Shown piece by piece: positions 25,276-40,400 of a DNA stretch of 64,000 nucleotides. Position numbers and translations under genes: made by a program. This stretch comes from Rhabdornis inornatus (taxonomy: Eukaryota; Chordata; Aves; Passeriformes; Rhabdornithidae), in the NCBI GenBank assembly GCA_013397075.1, contig VWZS01004382.1:78972-142971 (forward strand), written 5' to 3'. Below the pieces are notes generated by a model that was not told where the DNA came from, searched no databases, and was given only the letters and a program-made list of their open reading frames with translations. Numbering within the stretch: position 1 is the first letter of the stretch; each line of letters opens with the position of its first letter.

Positions 25276-25425
25276 CTGCAGGTATCCTGTTGCCTAGAGA
25301 GGCTCTTGCATTTTTTGCAGGTTAAATATTTATGTACACAGTGTGCGAGGTTTTCAGAAAATACCAGAAGTTAACTCTCATCTCTCTGGAAACGCTGAGA
25401 AACAGACGGATAACCATGGATGAAG
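25276..25425 (+). CDS. coiled-coil gene exon 1 (5' UTR, residues 1-4)
   Basis: ATG GAT GAA G ends at donor gtaatt. Only 10 coding bases lie here (25416-25425). The 5' limit is not visible; an acceptor-like ttttttgcag at 25312-25321 could mean a separate upstream UTR exon. Confidence 0.75.
25289..25303 (+). promoter_or_regulatory. possible partial X-box (RFX site)
   Basis: GTTGCC TAG AGAGGC about 120 bases before the ATG has one perfect X-box half-site (GTTGCC), a three-base spacer and a poor second half. RFX factors use such sites in ciliary genes. The match is weak and could be chance. Confidence 0.2.
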
Positions 25426-28400
25426 GTAATTATTTAGGACTTAGTATGTATTTAGCAGAAACAAGAATTTTCATGCATGTTACATTATGACACACAACTA
25501 TTGAGAGTAGAAGGGTGGAGCCAGGCCACAATTCTATCAAATGAGTTGAGTGCAAAGTGTGACAAGGACAACCATCTGTTTTTCAGGGAAAGAAAAGAAC
25601 TCATGCATATGAAATACATACTAAAAGAGCTAAGTCCTTTACATAGCAGGAAGATAAGCACAAATGAATAAGAATGGTTTTAAACACAGCTAATTATTTT
25701 TCAAAAGCTGTCTTGCTAACCTAGGAAATATGAATGCTAGGGATAATTTGGAAAATTGTGTGTGTGTCTTCATAAACATTTAGAAAGACATCATAAATTA
25801 AGGCCTAAGTAAAGTCACTGCAGGTTTTACAAATAATTTGTGATTTTTTAGAAAAACAGGCCTGACTTTTCACAGTTCAACCAGTTATTGAGTATTTCGG
25901 GCATGATACTCATGTCATTTCAGGAAATGCAATCTTAGAAGATGAGCAGGAGAGATTGTACAGGGGAATCATCAAAGGGCCGATGACTGTGGCTTCTGGT
26001 GAAAGTCTGAAAAGTGGAATGATGGTCTAATAATGTAAGAATCTTTAGTTATTTCTCAGAAGACTAAGTTCACAAATCTTCAAAAATCGTGAATTTGATT
26101 GCAAGACAGGAAGCAATGAACTTCAGGAAAGTGAGTTACAATTGGATTTTAAACATAAACCATTTTCCCTAATAAGTGACTATATATGGGTTAAATAGGT
26201 CCTTATTTCTTTTTTACCATTATTTTATTTAGGGTTTGTTTTTTTTTNNNNNNNNNNNNNNNNNNNNNNNNNNNNNTTTTTTTGCAAACTTAGGCCATTT
26301 CTCAAAGTCTCACATCCCTGATGCTTATTTCTTCCCTGAAATTATAACTCCTTTTTGCTGAAAAAAAAATTAACCTGCAAGGCAGGTTAATAAGTTTTGC
26401 CAGAGAATTCTGCCTCAAAGAGGAGATGATGATGCCACAACAAAAGAAAAAAAAAAAAAGATATTGCCAAAAAATGTGGGTTTCCTCCTAGATTTTCCAG
26501 AGATAACATGTATTCTAACTGTGACATCTTAAAATTGTCTTTAAATTGCACTTGTATTCTTAAAATATTTTTTGTTATGCAGATTACCTTCTACAAAAAC
26601 TATTATGACTGCTCAGACTTAATTTTTTTTGTTTCTGATACAAACTCCAGTATGGCCATATTGGAGGTGCTGACAGGTAACCAAGGTTGGGTGTCAAAAA
26701 TTAAAACATTCAGCATCCACAATCACTGATAGTTTGGGACTCCTATTAAGTATGCCTTTAGGGTCAGGATAAGTGAAAGCAGAAGGCCAGATTCTATATT
26801 TGCTTTTCAAGGGTGTGTAATTAAAAAATAAATGAGCAGTTATGCAAAGCCTGCAACAGAAATGCAGGATGGTTTGTTTTGCCCCACCTTAGGGAGCAGG
26901 GTGCTGAAAAGCAGTATAGGGAACAATGAGGAAGATTTACAGCTTCTTCTATGCAACCTGCAGATTCTGTCCATAATCATGAGGGAACAGTCTTCTCTTA
27001 CCTATTATTGGGCTCTCCCACACATACTCGTAAAAGTAGTTTTTCCTCAGATGTCAAGCACAGTTCTCAAGCATTATATTTAAAATTTAAATGTAATAGT
27101 AAGGATTAACATTGAATTGCCATGTCTGATTCAGAGATGAATAGCACCATTAGTGGGGGTGCTGTAGTCTGCTTTTAGTCTTAGGCAGCTGATTAATGAA
27201 TGAGCAGACTGGTGATACCATGGAACCTCAGGTCTAACCAACATGAAGGAACAACTCTGTCTAGCAATAGTCACAAAGACACACACCTTTTTCCACGGAA
27301 ATTTAAATATGCATTCTTGCATTTTGTCCAGCATGTCTGTGACTTATAGTACAAAATGCAGGCTTTTATTTCAATTTTCAAGATGAAAGATCAACAAAAT
27401 ATAGCAAGAAAATCTTTACTGCCTGTGATAGGAAGCTGGAATATTAATTCTTGACATAGGGGTTTTGGTCCATATTGGCAACTTATCAGGTGATAGCCGC
27501 CATATATTCTCTTCTTCTTGCCAATATACATATATACACACATATATGTTCTTACTGACTGTTTAACCTTCACAGCAGATCTGAAGAATAACAAGTTAAA
27601 CATGTTTAATTGTCAGCTCTGTTGAGCAATACAACTGGGCAAGGTTGTTACTTGAGGGAGCGTAACCTGAGAATGTTAGAGATAAAAATGTGGTTTGACC
27701 AGATGGAGTAAAAAGAAAATGTTTGCATAATACTTTTCCATCTGGGAAAGAACTGAGTTGTAGCTTGTAAGAATGTAAACAAGCCTTTACTTGTAATACA
27801 CTGTCCAAGTTCATTGCTAAATCACTTTCAGGGGATGAGATGGAGTTATAAAAGATCCTGGTATGAATCTTCATACCAGCTGATCCCAATGTGATGTAGT
27901 ACTAATGAGGAAGGAGTAGACTTCAGAAACAATCCAGGCAGTTGGCAAATAGGAGGGGAAACCACTATTCCATGCACGAACAAGAGACGAGGGTTCAAAA
28001 GGCCCTTTTCCAACCACTCAGGTATACTGAATATTGCGACTACTTTGCTACATTCCTGCTTCTCTGAATGATCAGAGATCAGCAGGGATAAAAATGGCAA
28101 GTTCCACCTCCTTATAAGCCATGAAGGGAAACAATATGGTCTTGCTTGTCAGGACATTGGGAGAACAGTTACTCTCTACCCACATAAAGTTTCATGCTCC
28201 GTTTTCCACATGATGAAGGAGGAAACACTCTTTATATCTCTCTGCCCGAGTCCAGAAGTGTGGCCTTTTCTTTCACTCTGGCTGTTCTGATGAACCACAC
28301 TTTTAGGACACTCCCACCACTCCTACCAGTCCTCTCTCACGCTGCTGTTCTTTGTTTTGCATCAGAGCACAAAGGGTGGGACAGGCTCTGTTCAGTCTGC

Positions 28401-31400
28401 TGATGTTATTATAAGAAAGCTTAGTGCATGCACTTGCACTGTGGGTAATGTTGAATAGCAGAGAGTCTGTGCATTAATAAAAAGTGCTATAACAAGAAGC
28501 CAAGAAGAAACTTGCTCTCAGACAGCCTCTCTACACAAAGTTATTAAAAGAGAGTTTGTTTTATGTTATGAGAGAGTGGTGTGTGATTTTGGAGAGTCTT
28601 GGTGCAGGCACTGAACTGGAGATTACCACTCCTAAAGCACAACGTTGTCCAAAGGGTTATCCCATGCCATACGATATTGTGTGCTGCAATAAAAGTTTAG
28701 AGTTAAGAGAAGAAAGAAAGAATTTTTTGAGTTAGAGAGTCTGTCTTTTAAGTAACAACTATATGCAATGGAGCCCTGTCTTCCTCTATATGACTAAAGG
28801 TTGACTTGCCAGTGAGAGGTAGTGAATTAATTCCTTATTGTGTTTTGTTTGCATGTAGCTCTTTGCTTTGCCTATTAAACTTTCTTTGACTCAATCCATG
28901 ATTTTTGTTGTTTTTTATTCTGATTCACTCACCCATCACTGTGGGGGAGTGAGGAAGCGGCTGCATGGGCCTGAGCTGCTAGACAGGCTTAAATCACAGC
29001 AGAAGATGGTATCAATCTAGCAACATATTCTTGTGCTGCTGCTTTGAGTAGTGCTACTTACTAAATTGATCAAGAAACCATTAAAAAAAATCAAACTGTG
29101 GTGATAGTAGGAGGGAAGGATTAGTTAGGGATTGATCTTTGTTATACTGCATTTCTGAGCTGCATTTTTCAATCTGTCATATTCTGACATTCTGTCAGCT
29201 TCATTAGCTATTCAGAGAGCTTCAACTGGTCCATGGTCATTTCAAGAATAACTTTGCTATTATCATAATTCTTTATGACCACTTTTAAGTATAATTTTCT
29301 GGCCTTTTCACTGGGCACAAGCCAAGTTTTAAAGGCTTTAGCACTTTTTGTGTGATGTTAATGTGATGTTGACAGGCAGTGAGCAAGTCCCAATGCTGAG
29401 ACCCCTAACCAGACATGCAGTGACATGAGTTCAGTTGCTGAACTTATAGTCACCTACATTTTTATTCCTGTGAATGTGCACTAATTTCTTCCCAAAAAGC
29501 CTGTCATTTGTATTTCATGTTCAGAATCAAGTATAATTTTCTTCCTGGCTGTTCCGTAAACCTAGAAGAGCTAGAAAAGCAACATGTTTCTCTATGTAAC
29601 TTATGAGTTTGGCAAGGTATTAAAAAAAAAAAAAAAGAAGAAGAAGAAGTCCTTTTGCTCGTAAATATCTGTTTCTTTAAAATTCTTCAAGGAAACCTTT
29701 TTCTGGGGAAACAGAAATTGATCATAAAAAAAGATCAAATATCTTAGAGATAGCCAAAGACTAAAGTTGGCCAATAGTTATGCATTGAGGAATGTGTTTG
29801 AGATGTGCTTTTTGACGGAAGCTGCATGAGACTCGACAGGTTTTATTCAGGATAGATGTGAATTCTGACTACTTTATTTCATGAACCTTGATGTGCTTTA
29901 ATAATTCAGCTAAATCTGACAGTCAAACCAAGATTAAATCACCAAATCATGTTAGATTTCAAAAAAGGCAGAAAGGAAAGACCCAAACTAAAGGTTTGCT
30001 CTGATCACTTTCTAAGAAAGCCATCTAGGGTTAATTCAACTGCTGACAGTTTGCAGTATTTTCATCTTAAATCCATTTTGGTGTGATATTGCAGATCTGG
30101 TCTTGTTTCACAAATTTGTTTTTAAGACTGCCAACAGAATGCCCTGTTTTTGTTAAAAAAAAATGTTGCTTGTTTTTCAGAAGCATGGGTGCAGAATGTT
30201 GACCTTTCAGGCTGGCAAGTCCCCAAAGACTCAGTACAAATTGATCCTGAAACTAAACCACAGACCACCACGCAGTCCACTGTTCTTCTACCGGGCAGCA
30301 TTATTGATGATTCAGAGGACGTACAGGGACATCCTTCGTGGGTGACTGAAAGTGTTGTGGTAGAAGACACACCTGAGGAGAGTGAGTAGTAGCAGTAGTA
30401 GCACCTCAGATGTTCAGAATGAGGTTGTAATTTGCTGCTTTCTACAAAAGGTAGTGGTAGCATCTGTATTGTAGAGTCACAGAAGCAGAACTGCATAAAC
30501 ATTATAGTCCACATTGCCCATCAATGCTGATATACCTCAAACATGGATAAAAGTCAGTATGGACTAAGTGGAAGGGTTCCTGTCGTGATTCAGTTTATAG
30601 CTTTATGGACATGATCTTCAAGCTCCTCATGTACAACAGATTCTGTGTCCCTCAAGGACCTTATTCACAGAACAAAAGCTGATATTTTTATATATGTATA
30701 ACATACAGAAATGAAAAGAATTAATTCAGAAAAAAATAATAGCTTGAGACAAGGCTACTCTTTTCAACATGTATTTTATGTATTTTATAAATCACCAAAA
30801 TTGGATCTTAAAAAACAAGTCTTTTATGGCTGTACCTGAACAGGATCTGATGATCCATCTAGTAGCTGGACAGACTGTATTTTGGAATGGTGCATCCACT
30901 TACAATACAGCTAGTGAATGTAATATGCAGAGACAAATATTTTTTAGTATAAAATAATTGCAGCATGAAACTGAATGAGAATTGTGTGAGGAACTCAGGA
31001 AAGGCATGCATTTAAATTTCCACAGTGCACAAAATTTCTTAATTTCTGATAATTGTTTTGACCAATTCAAAGAGTCAGAAGACTTCTTTCACATCAGAAG
31101 ACTTGAAGGTGTTGTGGCTTGGTGGTCCCTCAGTAGGAGTGTTGCATGTGTCCAGAGTTCTCATAAATAAACCTGAGTCAGACACACCTCATGTAACAAT
31201 CTGACACAGCCACACCTATTAACACTCACACACACATACACACATTTTCCAACATATTGGGCAAAATCCAGTTTATTTTTTAATTTTTCAAAATAACGTT
31301 TTGAAAACATTCCTACAGAAGATGAGAATGAAGTCCAGAATATAGCCTTTGCATTCAATATCTCTATTTTCAGGTTCAAGTGGTACCATTCAAGTCTCAC

Positions 31401-34400
31401 ACAAGTCCTCACACATCCTTCTTAAGCTTGTAGTTTTCTCAATTACTTCCTAGTCTCTCACATTTTGTATCCCTTTTAATTACTGAAAGCACTTTTTAGC
31501 CAAAGAGAATCAGAGAAAAAATGTCAAAGATTTTCACAATATTCTAACACTTGAATATTGTTAACAGATGGAGCAGGAAACTCATGGTTGCACAAGCTTG
31601 GAATGAATATAAGCAAGTGGTCATTTCTGAATTCCCTGATTGGATGGAGTGAAGACAGAACTCAAGAAAAAGGTATATTTGCAAAGCAACTATTATTCTT
31701 GCTTTTGGAACAGATAATACCTTAAACAAAATGAGGAGGTTTATTTTTTTTTTCCCCTTTTATATGAGCTCTGATTGAATTAAGCTGTGTTGATTGGATT
31801 TTCAAATAAAATTCTTTAGATACACACAAGTCACTATTCTAGGTAATTACATCAGTATTTTTGAACTTATACTCCTGTTAGTTAATAATGATACTGGGTT
31901 GAGAATTGTGATACTTAAATTAATTTTCCAATAGGAAGTCAGCTACTGTATTAAGCCAGAGCAACCTAAAGGGGGAGTGGGGTGGGGGGAAAAGTAATTT
32001 TATGTTCTTATTCAACAAAAAGAAAGATTAGAAAAAAATTAAAACATGCATCATACTTTGATAAAAACATGTGTTGATCAAATTACTTGTAAAGGTAGTT
32101 TTCCAGGACGCGTCCTCTCTGTTGTGGCAAAAGCTAGTTTTATTAAGAGGCAACATGTTTCTGCATGGGTTTTTTTAACCTGATTTTTAATTTTTAGTTT
32201 TAATTACATAAATATATGAAAGTAATGAATTTCAGAGTATTCAGGAACAAGTAATTGTCAAATATAAGTTTGTATGATGGTGTCCAGAGATAAAAGCTGA
32301 CAAGTCTGAGTTGCTGTATTTCTCCTCCCAGAATCCTATTCTGTTATTAGAAGAAAAAAAAAGAAAAATTAAAAAAAAGGTAGTGTGTGCCTCTAGCAAA
32401 AATTTAAAGTGTAATATGCACATGTGAAGTTGCAGTGCATTTTAGTTGATAAGGTAAATTTGTTTTTTTCTACACTAGATCAGTTTACGACATCTGGAGT
32501 TTGTTCTGCTGCTCATCACAAAGCAACTGAGTTGGAGGAATGTACAACCAAAGAAGTGCCATACATTCCTTACAGCTTAGCTACACTGCATATCATCAAG
32601 GTAAAAAACCTAAAACAAACATCCCCTTCCCTCAAAGAAAGTCCTCAATGATTGAATAGTTTACAATATTTTAAAAATTGACAGTTTAAGCAGTGTCTCT
32701 TTTCTTAGGATAAACTGTATTCATTGCCAAGAACTCATTTCACACGATCCTCTTGCCCAGTAGGTTGGTTTTTTGATTTCTATTTTAAAGCCTGCAGTGA
32801 AATTTTGAATATTGATATAAAAATGTGAGCATTAATATCAAAGTGCCATCTTAACTTAGATCAGATTGTAAATTGCTTAAATGCCTTTCCCAGGTCGGTG
32901 TCTAAAGATAAAACTCCCTTGTAACTGTTTGGAGGAAACCCTTGCCTTCTTATATATATTTCTCATCGTTATTCTTGATTGCTGGAAGTGGTATGTGGCT
33001 GGAAGAGTGAGGGGTTCTTTTCCTTTTTTTGCAATATTTTTGGTGCCAGAAACTAGAATAACTTCTGATTTTGTATTTAGCCATATTTAAGTTATGGAAC
33101 ATCATATGTGCGCATTTCTCTGTGTATAAAATAAATACATATGTACATATGTCCTGGTTTGCTAGCTTCCTTGCTTTATTTATTCCACTAAATATGGTCT
33201 TGCATTCTTGGTCTTTTAGTATGATTCAAAAAAGTTCAGTGGTGATTTCTTTTGTACAGGCTACATACAGACTGCTGAGCTAGCTGTAAGACACAAGTTA
33301 AATACCTGAAGCAAATTACTAAAATGACTCAGACCTCTGTGTGTGTGTGATGAGATCTGGAGCCCATCTAGACCTTTTCAATCTTCTCCTCAAAGAGGTT
33401 TTTCTTGTATCTTAAACTTTTGATTGTGTCTCTTTAAAATTCCTCTACTTCCACAGTAGTTTTTGTGGATGAGGGGTAAATAGGAGAGTATATTTCAAGA
33501 CTGCATTGCTGCTTGGTTACTTCTATGTCATTTGAACTGTGACAATGTTAGATGGTAGAGATTCCTCACTCCCAATTAAAATGCTTGTATATATCCATAA
33601 TTTAATCTGTCAGCCTAGATCCATGCCAACAACCACAACTATTTTCAAATAATGCATCAGCCGCAATAAATAATCTGAGATTTTATCCTTTTTGTTTTAA
33701 TTTGGCTGAGCTGCTCACTCTCTGCAGAATCTGCATCATGTGAAGCTTAAATGAAGAACTGAAGCCAAGGAAATCTCTGGAATAGTTCTAGATTTTTATA
33801 ATTAACATATGATCACGTTCATTACTGCTGTAATTGACTGAGCAATATCTGTTAGTCTCATTCACGTGTCAGTGCAATTTGACATTGCACCTACCAGGCA
33901 AGTACGTCAAAAAAAGGTGGACAGCAGAAGCTAGGGTGTGAGCTGGTGGAATTTTCCTTTAGAGGCTATTATGAATTGAATTAAAAACAAAATTAATTAA
34001 CAAGATTCACTGAGGAACCTGATGCAATTTAAAGCTTAAATGATTCACTTTCAAACAGGGAAATGCTCTATTTGTCCATCTTTGATGTACACATCTGTTT
34101 TTATTAGTCATTTTAAATGCCAGTGTACCTTAAAATTATATCAATTTTGTAGGATTTCAAATTATTTTAATGAAATACAAAATAAAACAAGTGTATTCTG
34201 TAACCACTTTGTTTTTCAAACTCTTTAATGCAAAAATGCAATCTTCCCCACTGCTTCCCTTTTTTTTTCCCAGTTATAGGCCTCATAATGCTACTATACT
34301 TTTCCAAGAGCTTTAGAATTATTATAATGACTATGTCTTCCATTTTCTATTTAGATCACAACATTTAAAAGGAGGTGCAGTGTTAGGACCAAAAGAGAAA

Positions 34401-37400
34401 TTCCATTTCATGTCATTCACAGACTTTCATTCAATAGCATAACATTTTCTGCTATTGAAGCCTGAAAGTTTTGGCCTGGAGTTCTACTATTTATCTTTGC
34501 TTCCTTAAAACTGGAGTTGCTAGTGCTCTGAGCTTATAATTTCCTCCTTCCTCTACAGATTGCAAAAGACATGCAGCAAATGAAAAACAGACACATGAAG
34601 ATAATCAGAAAACTGGATGATATAAGGAAAGAAAAGCAGGTAATTATCCTGGAGCATTAGGACTGTTGACCATTAATCAAAGTGATACAGAGAGATAAAA
34701 TCTACTTCATTCACAATTACATCTCCATTCATGTACCATTCTTAGTGTCTGCAAACAATGTCAGTGTATCTTGAAGTGCATTTTATCTTACAACTTTGTG
34801 AAGTCTGGCACAATGGCAGAGATTTTTCTATAATTTGTTTGTTACTAAAATTTTCTGTTAACACCTTCAGTCATGAGTTGACACCATCGTTTCAACATTT
34901 GCATTTCTGTAGGCTGTACCTCTCAAGAATACTGCATTGTTAAGGTCTGTGAACGGCTGTATTGTCTTTATGGCTTTTTTTCCCATGGGTATTTTTCTAC
35001 TTTTTACTTAGCTTGGCTCTAGCCTTGCAGTAGTTTGTCAATGTAGTTTACGGCATAGCAGAATCTCTTCACCTGTAAACTCCTTCAAGGTGACAATGAG
35101 GATCCAGAGGTGCCATTCCTGTGACCAAAACTCCACAATACCTCTCTTTCCTTAATGGAAGCATTTCTGCAATCTGTTAGTCAATAACTCTCCCATAAAG
35201 GTGGAATTGCCTACATCATCTTTCATTACTCTGTTCTGGAATCTTTTCTTGCAGTTACAGCTTCATGTTTCTGTTTATTTGTCACATCATTCTCCTTTTC
35301 TGATGCAGAGTAAGTCAGGCACTCAGTTCCTATGAAGAGAAATGCTTTCCACACAATTAAAGTTTACTCTGGGCACACAGAAGGAGGAGATTCAGAAATT
35401 CCTCTAAAGCCACCAAGGGGAAGTGAACAAACTCTTCTGGCTGTCAAGTAAAATCTAGAGAATTTGTCGTGCACAAAGGCTAGATACCCTTTGGTGTAGA
35501 ATAAGATTTCATCTTGTTCTCAGGCTCTCACATCTGCACAAGCATTTTACTACCAGTGTAAATCTATTTCTGAACTTTGGTAGGGATGTAATCCTGGCAC
35601 AGTCACATCTTCCACTTTCAACTGGCTACAGATCTCTAAGGGAAGAGAAAGAGAACAGGGAAGGGCACACATGCATAGCAAGATGCAACAGCCTGCTGGG
35701 CAGTGATGCAAACACAGGGACTGTAATGATCTTACTTCACAGAATTGCTCTCATTTTGCTTGCTGTGTGGATTTTTTTATGCTACTTCCAAACTTTCCCA
35801 AACTGTCTGAGCTGAGTTTAATTTCTTTAAAGTTTCTTAGCTGTGCTTGGGTGAATTCATTCTGATCTGCTCTGAGAAAGGCCTTGGTTTTTATTTCTGC
35901 AGAAAAATACATAAAGTATATGTTATTTTAGCAGTAAGTTTTGCTTGAAGTCTTCAATGAATGACAGTACAAACCTCCTGTGGTCAATAGTAAATGTTTG
36001 CAGACGATAAAAAAACATTAAATAAAGAGAAAGTGATGTGGAAACTGTTTCCTTTATCGTGCCTGACTTTCTCTTCTCATTCACTGTATTTTCTCAATAA
36101 TATTTTGTTATGCAGGATGAGACTATAACTACTATAAAGAAATATTACAGTGAGAAAATGAGGTGTGTGAAATCCCAGCTGGAAGCTTACCAAGAGCTGA
36201 TGAACAAGAGCAACATAGACTTGCAAGACACAGTTAAGGTAAACAAGCATTTCTGTTTTACACGGGGATAAGCATGGCAGGTACTTACAGAGGGTGCAAG
36301 ATCAGGCCTTATAATTAATGCTCTCTTCTTATGGATAGACAGTTAAATGAAGACATGCATTTGTAAAATTGTAAAATTTTATTTTAAAATAAGCTGTGGT
36401 TTTCTCCTGGAGATGAATAAAGCTTTGCACAGTATACTTCCAAAGCAGTTTTCAAAGCTTGGCTTAGCTGTGCTATGTACTTGGAAATAGCTTTGCTTTC
36501 ATGTAAATAACATGTGAATTATATTCCTGGAATATATAGGATGTGTGCTGCTTATTTGGTGATGAATAGATATTAAGGTTTATCCTGTTCCTCCTTCTGT
36601 TCTGCTACTGAAGAAAAGGTTCAGAGTCCTCAAGAATTTAGAAGAGGTCTTTAGCAACAGACTACCTCTGGCCACAGATGGTTATTGCTAAATGAAGAAT
36701 TTTAATTTTTTTAAGGTCCACAGGCCTTCACAGCCTGGTCCAAATGCTATGTCTTTTTCAAGGCATGGAACAGAAAAACTCAAACTGGATGCCTTTCTGA
36801 AAAACAGTATTGCAATTGTCATCCCTTTTGCCTTATTTTACTGCCTTCAGAACCTGAGAGAAAGGAACAGACAACTGATCCAGGAGAAGGAAGACATTCT
36901 TTACCAGATGAAACAAAGAACAGAGAACTGGAGAGAAGAAAAGGTAAAGAAACAGTTCATGTTTTCTTTTTGGAGTCAGATCGTGTTCTTGTTATTGTTT
37001 CCAGTCTGTGCTGTTTGCCTGTACATCTACCTTTAAATACATACATCTAAATTGGTGAAGATTGAACTACTGTGCACTTGCCTCCTTTTTATTCAGAGAA
37101 AAATGTAGGTTTTCACCCTTTAAACAGCAATGAAGATGACATAGCTGTTTTGTCTTACTATATTTTTACTTCCACTAAAAATTATTAGATGGTAATTTCT
37201 CTTACATTCCACATTTTATGTATTTCTTTCAAGAATTTAAAAATTACAATACAGCACATTGCTTCTTCCTTGTTTAGCAATTAAAATTAAAAATCAACAA
37301 AAGCCTGTCATTGTGTAAGTTATTGCAATATTGCATTTCGACTGGCTGACACAGCAGTAAAACTACCTTATTTGGTAGTTCCCAGAGAAAACTGCCTAAA

Positions 37401-40400
37401 ATGTCTGAGGCTTTCCAAATTTGTCTGTAGTAATGACACTCTAATTTATTAACAGCATAGGTGTAAACAATGGAATTGGGGGGGGGGCAGTTTAATAGAT
37501 AGAATTGATAAACATGGCCTGATGTTTGTAATTTTCTGTTCTGTTCAATATGTGTAATTCTTCCTTTAAGTTTGCAACACTTCGTTGTTACAGTCAGTTT
37601 TCATTGCAGTTCTCCAAGACACGAATTCAGGAAGATCTTACCCAACCTTGTGCTGGGGAATGGTGGGGGAGGAAGGTGCTCTGGGGGCGGGGTCTGTGAA
37701 ACAAATTCTTTTTTAATTCGTGAAACTGAATGCAGATTTCTGTATGATTTCTGGGCGAAAATCTCAGGCAGGTTTTTTAGTTTCTCTTTTCAAGTGTTCT
37801 GGCACCACCTTCTGTTTAAGTTCTGCATGGCACCAGTATTTAAAATGAGAGTTTTCACTTTTCAAGCACACTGAACCTTGTCCCTCGCTATAATATCCTA
37901 AGCCTTAATGATGAACTGCAAAAAAATCTCCGTGGGGTTTACATATCTTTCGACCTAATTATTATATCTAGAGGAAATGTAGCAAAAGTATTATAATGAA
38001 GAGTTAAAATGATGAGGATACTAGGTTCTAAGGCTTGTGGGAAGAAGGAATATTTTCTGTTAGGCAGGTAATGCTGGTAAGATTTGGCATGCACAAACTT
38101 TTCTGCAGGGTTGCCTTAGGAATCCTTCCAAAAGCTTTTGTTATACAACTGTTTCAGGAGAATTAATCATTTTGTCTCTGTTATCATTTCAGTAGTGTGG
38201 ACAAATGCTTAAGAAAGTATAAGCATAGGACCCTTTGACTGAGGCTCTTGTGAAAACACTGGTCCCTGAGCAGTCTCTGGTTTATTTCTGTATTTTCTTT
38301 TCCAGTGACATCTAATTACTGCTTAATAGCCTGTTTGGGTAGGTTGTACACATAATTAGCAACAACATTATTTCCATATTATTGGTTATTCTCCCCAAGG
38401 GAATAGAATGAGGAATGGTAGAATATTGATTTCCTGCTATTCTTCTTTTTTTTTGTCTTGCAGGTCTGGATTGTAGAAAATCTATGTAAAAAGCTAGATT
38501 ACCTTTATACACAGCATATACTGAGTGAGTGTTTCAGATGCAGAGTTTCTTGGTCTGTTTCTGTTTCTTCCCTGCTTTGTTTTTTTGTTTACACTGAGCT
38601 GCATACCTGCTGAAGTCAATATAAGAATTTCTTTTTCAGTACTGAATGCTTAGGTGGAGTAATAAAAGAATGTTGATGCTACAAATATTGCCTGTAATGA
38701 CTCCAAACTCCTTAGCACACCTTGTTTTTACAGTCATTAGAACTAACTAACTTCTCAGTAGGTTTATTTCAACACTTGTAGCCTTTTCTTTGAAAATATA
38801 AAGCAAAACAAACCATGAATCCTTAAAAATTATTTGAATTTTAAAAAACTAAAATTAATTATTGATAAAAAGGAAATATTGATTATTAAAAATTATTGGT
38901 TTGTGATAAATTCTTGATTTCTATAGGAAGATAATTTCACAGAGACAGTATTGTTGAAACTGCAGATTAGAAATGCTGAAGTTATTCTTACCTGGTTTTC
39001 TATTGTTGTCAATTCAGCTTTACAGGAACTACACAACATCAGCTTACATGTGGAAAGATTGCAAGACCTCATGAATTTCCAGATAAAAATTCTTCAGCAA
39101 AAGACTAAAAAGGCAGAAGGAGAAAATTCAGATGTGTCAGAAGTTTTAGTATTAAAAACAGAACAAGTGAGCACAAAAATGGAAATGTAACTGGTTGTTT
39201 TTGGGATTACTGCAGGTATTTCAAAGGCGATCAGGCCGATTCTAGCTGAAAATCAACATAACTGATCATAATTAAGCTGTGCAAACATATACACGGCTTG
39301 AAATTATACATTTAAGATGAATAATTTAAACATCACAATAATGAAGCAAACTCACTGCTTTAAGAATCACTGATAGTGTGCTATGGCTGTCATCATATAT
39401 TTGATAGTAGAAACTTTGCTACAAAATTATTTTAAGTACCCACCTCTGACTTATAGAAACTATATTCTGAATGTTGGAACAAAAGAAATCATCTTATTCA
39501 ATATTTCATTTGCTTTTCTCCTTTTCTGCTCCACCTTGCTCATTAAAATCTTGGTAGTTTCATGTGAAAGCAATCAAAATTTAGGCCTTGGCTTAGTGTA
39601 TAAGAGTTATCTTTGTTGCCTCCAGGTAGCTAATGAAGAGAAGACTGACTGGTCAGTGGAAAAGCAATATCTTTGGCAAGCACACAGCATCCTGCAAGAG
39701 ATACAAGAATCTTTACAGAAACAAGAGAGGGAAGTCACTGAGCTCCTGCAAAGTGAAAGAGGATTTAACAAGGCAATGAAACCTCAAATGACAGTGCTAA
39801 CGTTCTTGAAATCTCTTACCAAGATGGTAAGAATACATTTCTGCAAAGATGAAAGTTTATTTAATGGGTATTCTAAAAAGTTCATTAAAGAAAAAGAGTG
39901 CAGTTTATTAGTGCTGTAGTCTTAAAAATGGCAAAATGTTATTTTGTATACAATAATTAACAGGTAAGATTTTCAGAATAACACACAGAATTAATTACCA
40001 ACTTGAACATTAATTAGTTGGTATTATTTAATAATATTTAATAATTTTAATAGTTGGCATTATTTTTAAAGATAAATTAATGAAGCATGAGAATGGTACC
40101 ATGGAAAAAACATGTTTTTCCAGCCTTTCAGTTATGTCAACTGCATGAACTGCGATTTTTTATCCATGCTAGGTTCACACCATATATTGTGATGTTCCTG
40201 CGGCACAACAATGCATCCATCAGTTTATCAGGAAGAACGAGAATGAAAGAGCTGATCTGGAAGAAGTTTTTAATAATGCCCAGGCTGACATTCTGTCCTA
40301 TGAAATATTTTGTGGAAATGAACTCATGGATGACACGAGGTATATTGAATAGTTAATAAAACAAAGATAGAAATAGCATAGAAAAAACAACGAGCTCTTT

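Noticed and set aside
30122..30514. 130-codon minus-strand open frame
   Set aside because: Antisense shadow of exon 2 of the coiled-coil gene; no splice or start support.
39383..39919. 178-codon plus-strand open frame
   Set aside because: Only 39626-39826 is exon; the rest is intron left open by chance, as the splice sites and phases show.
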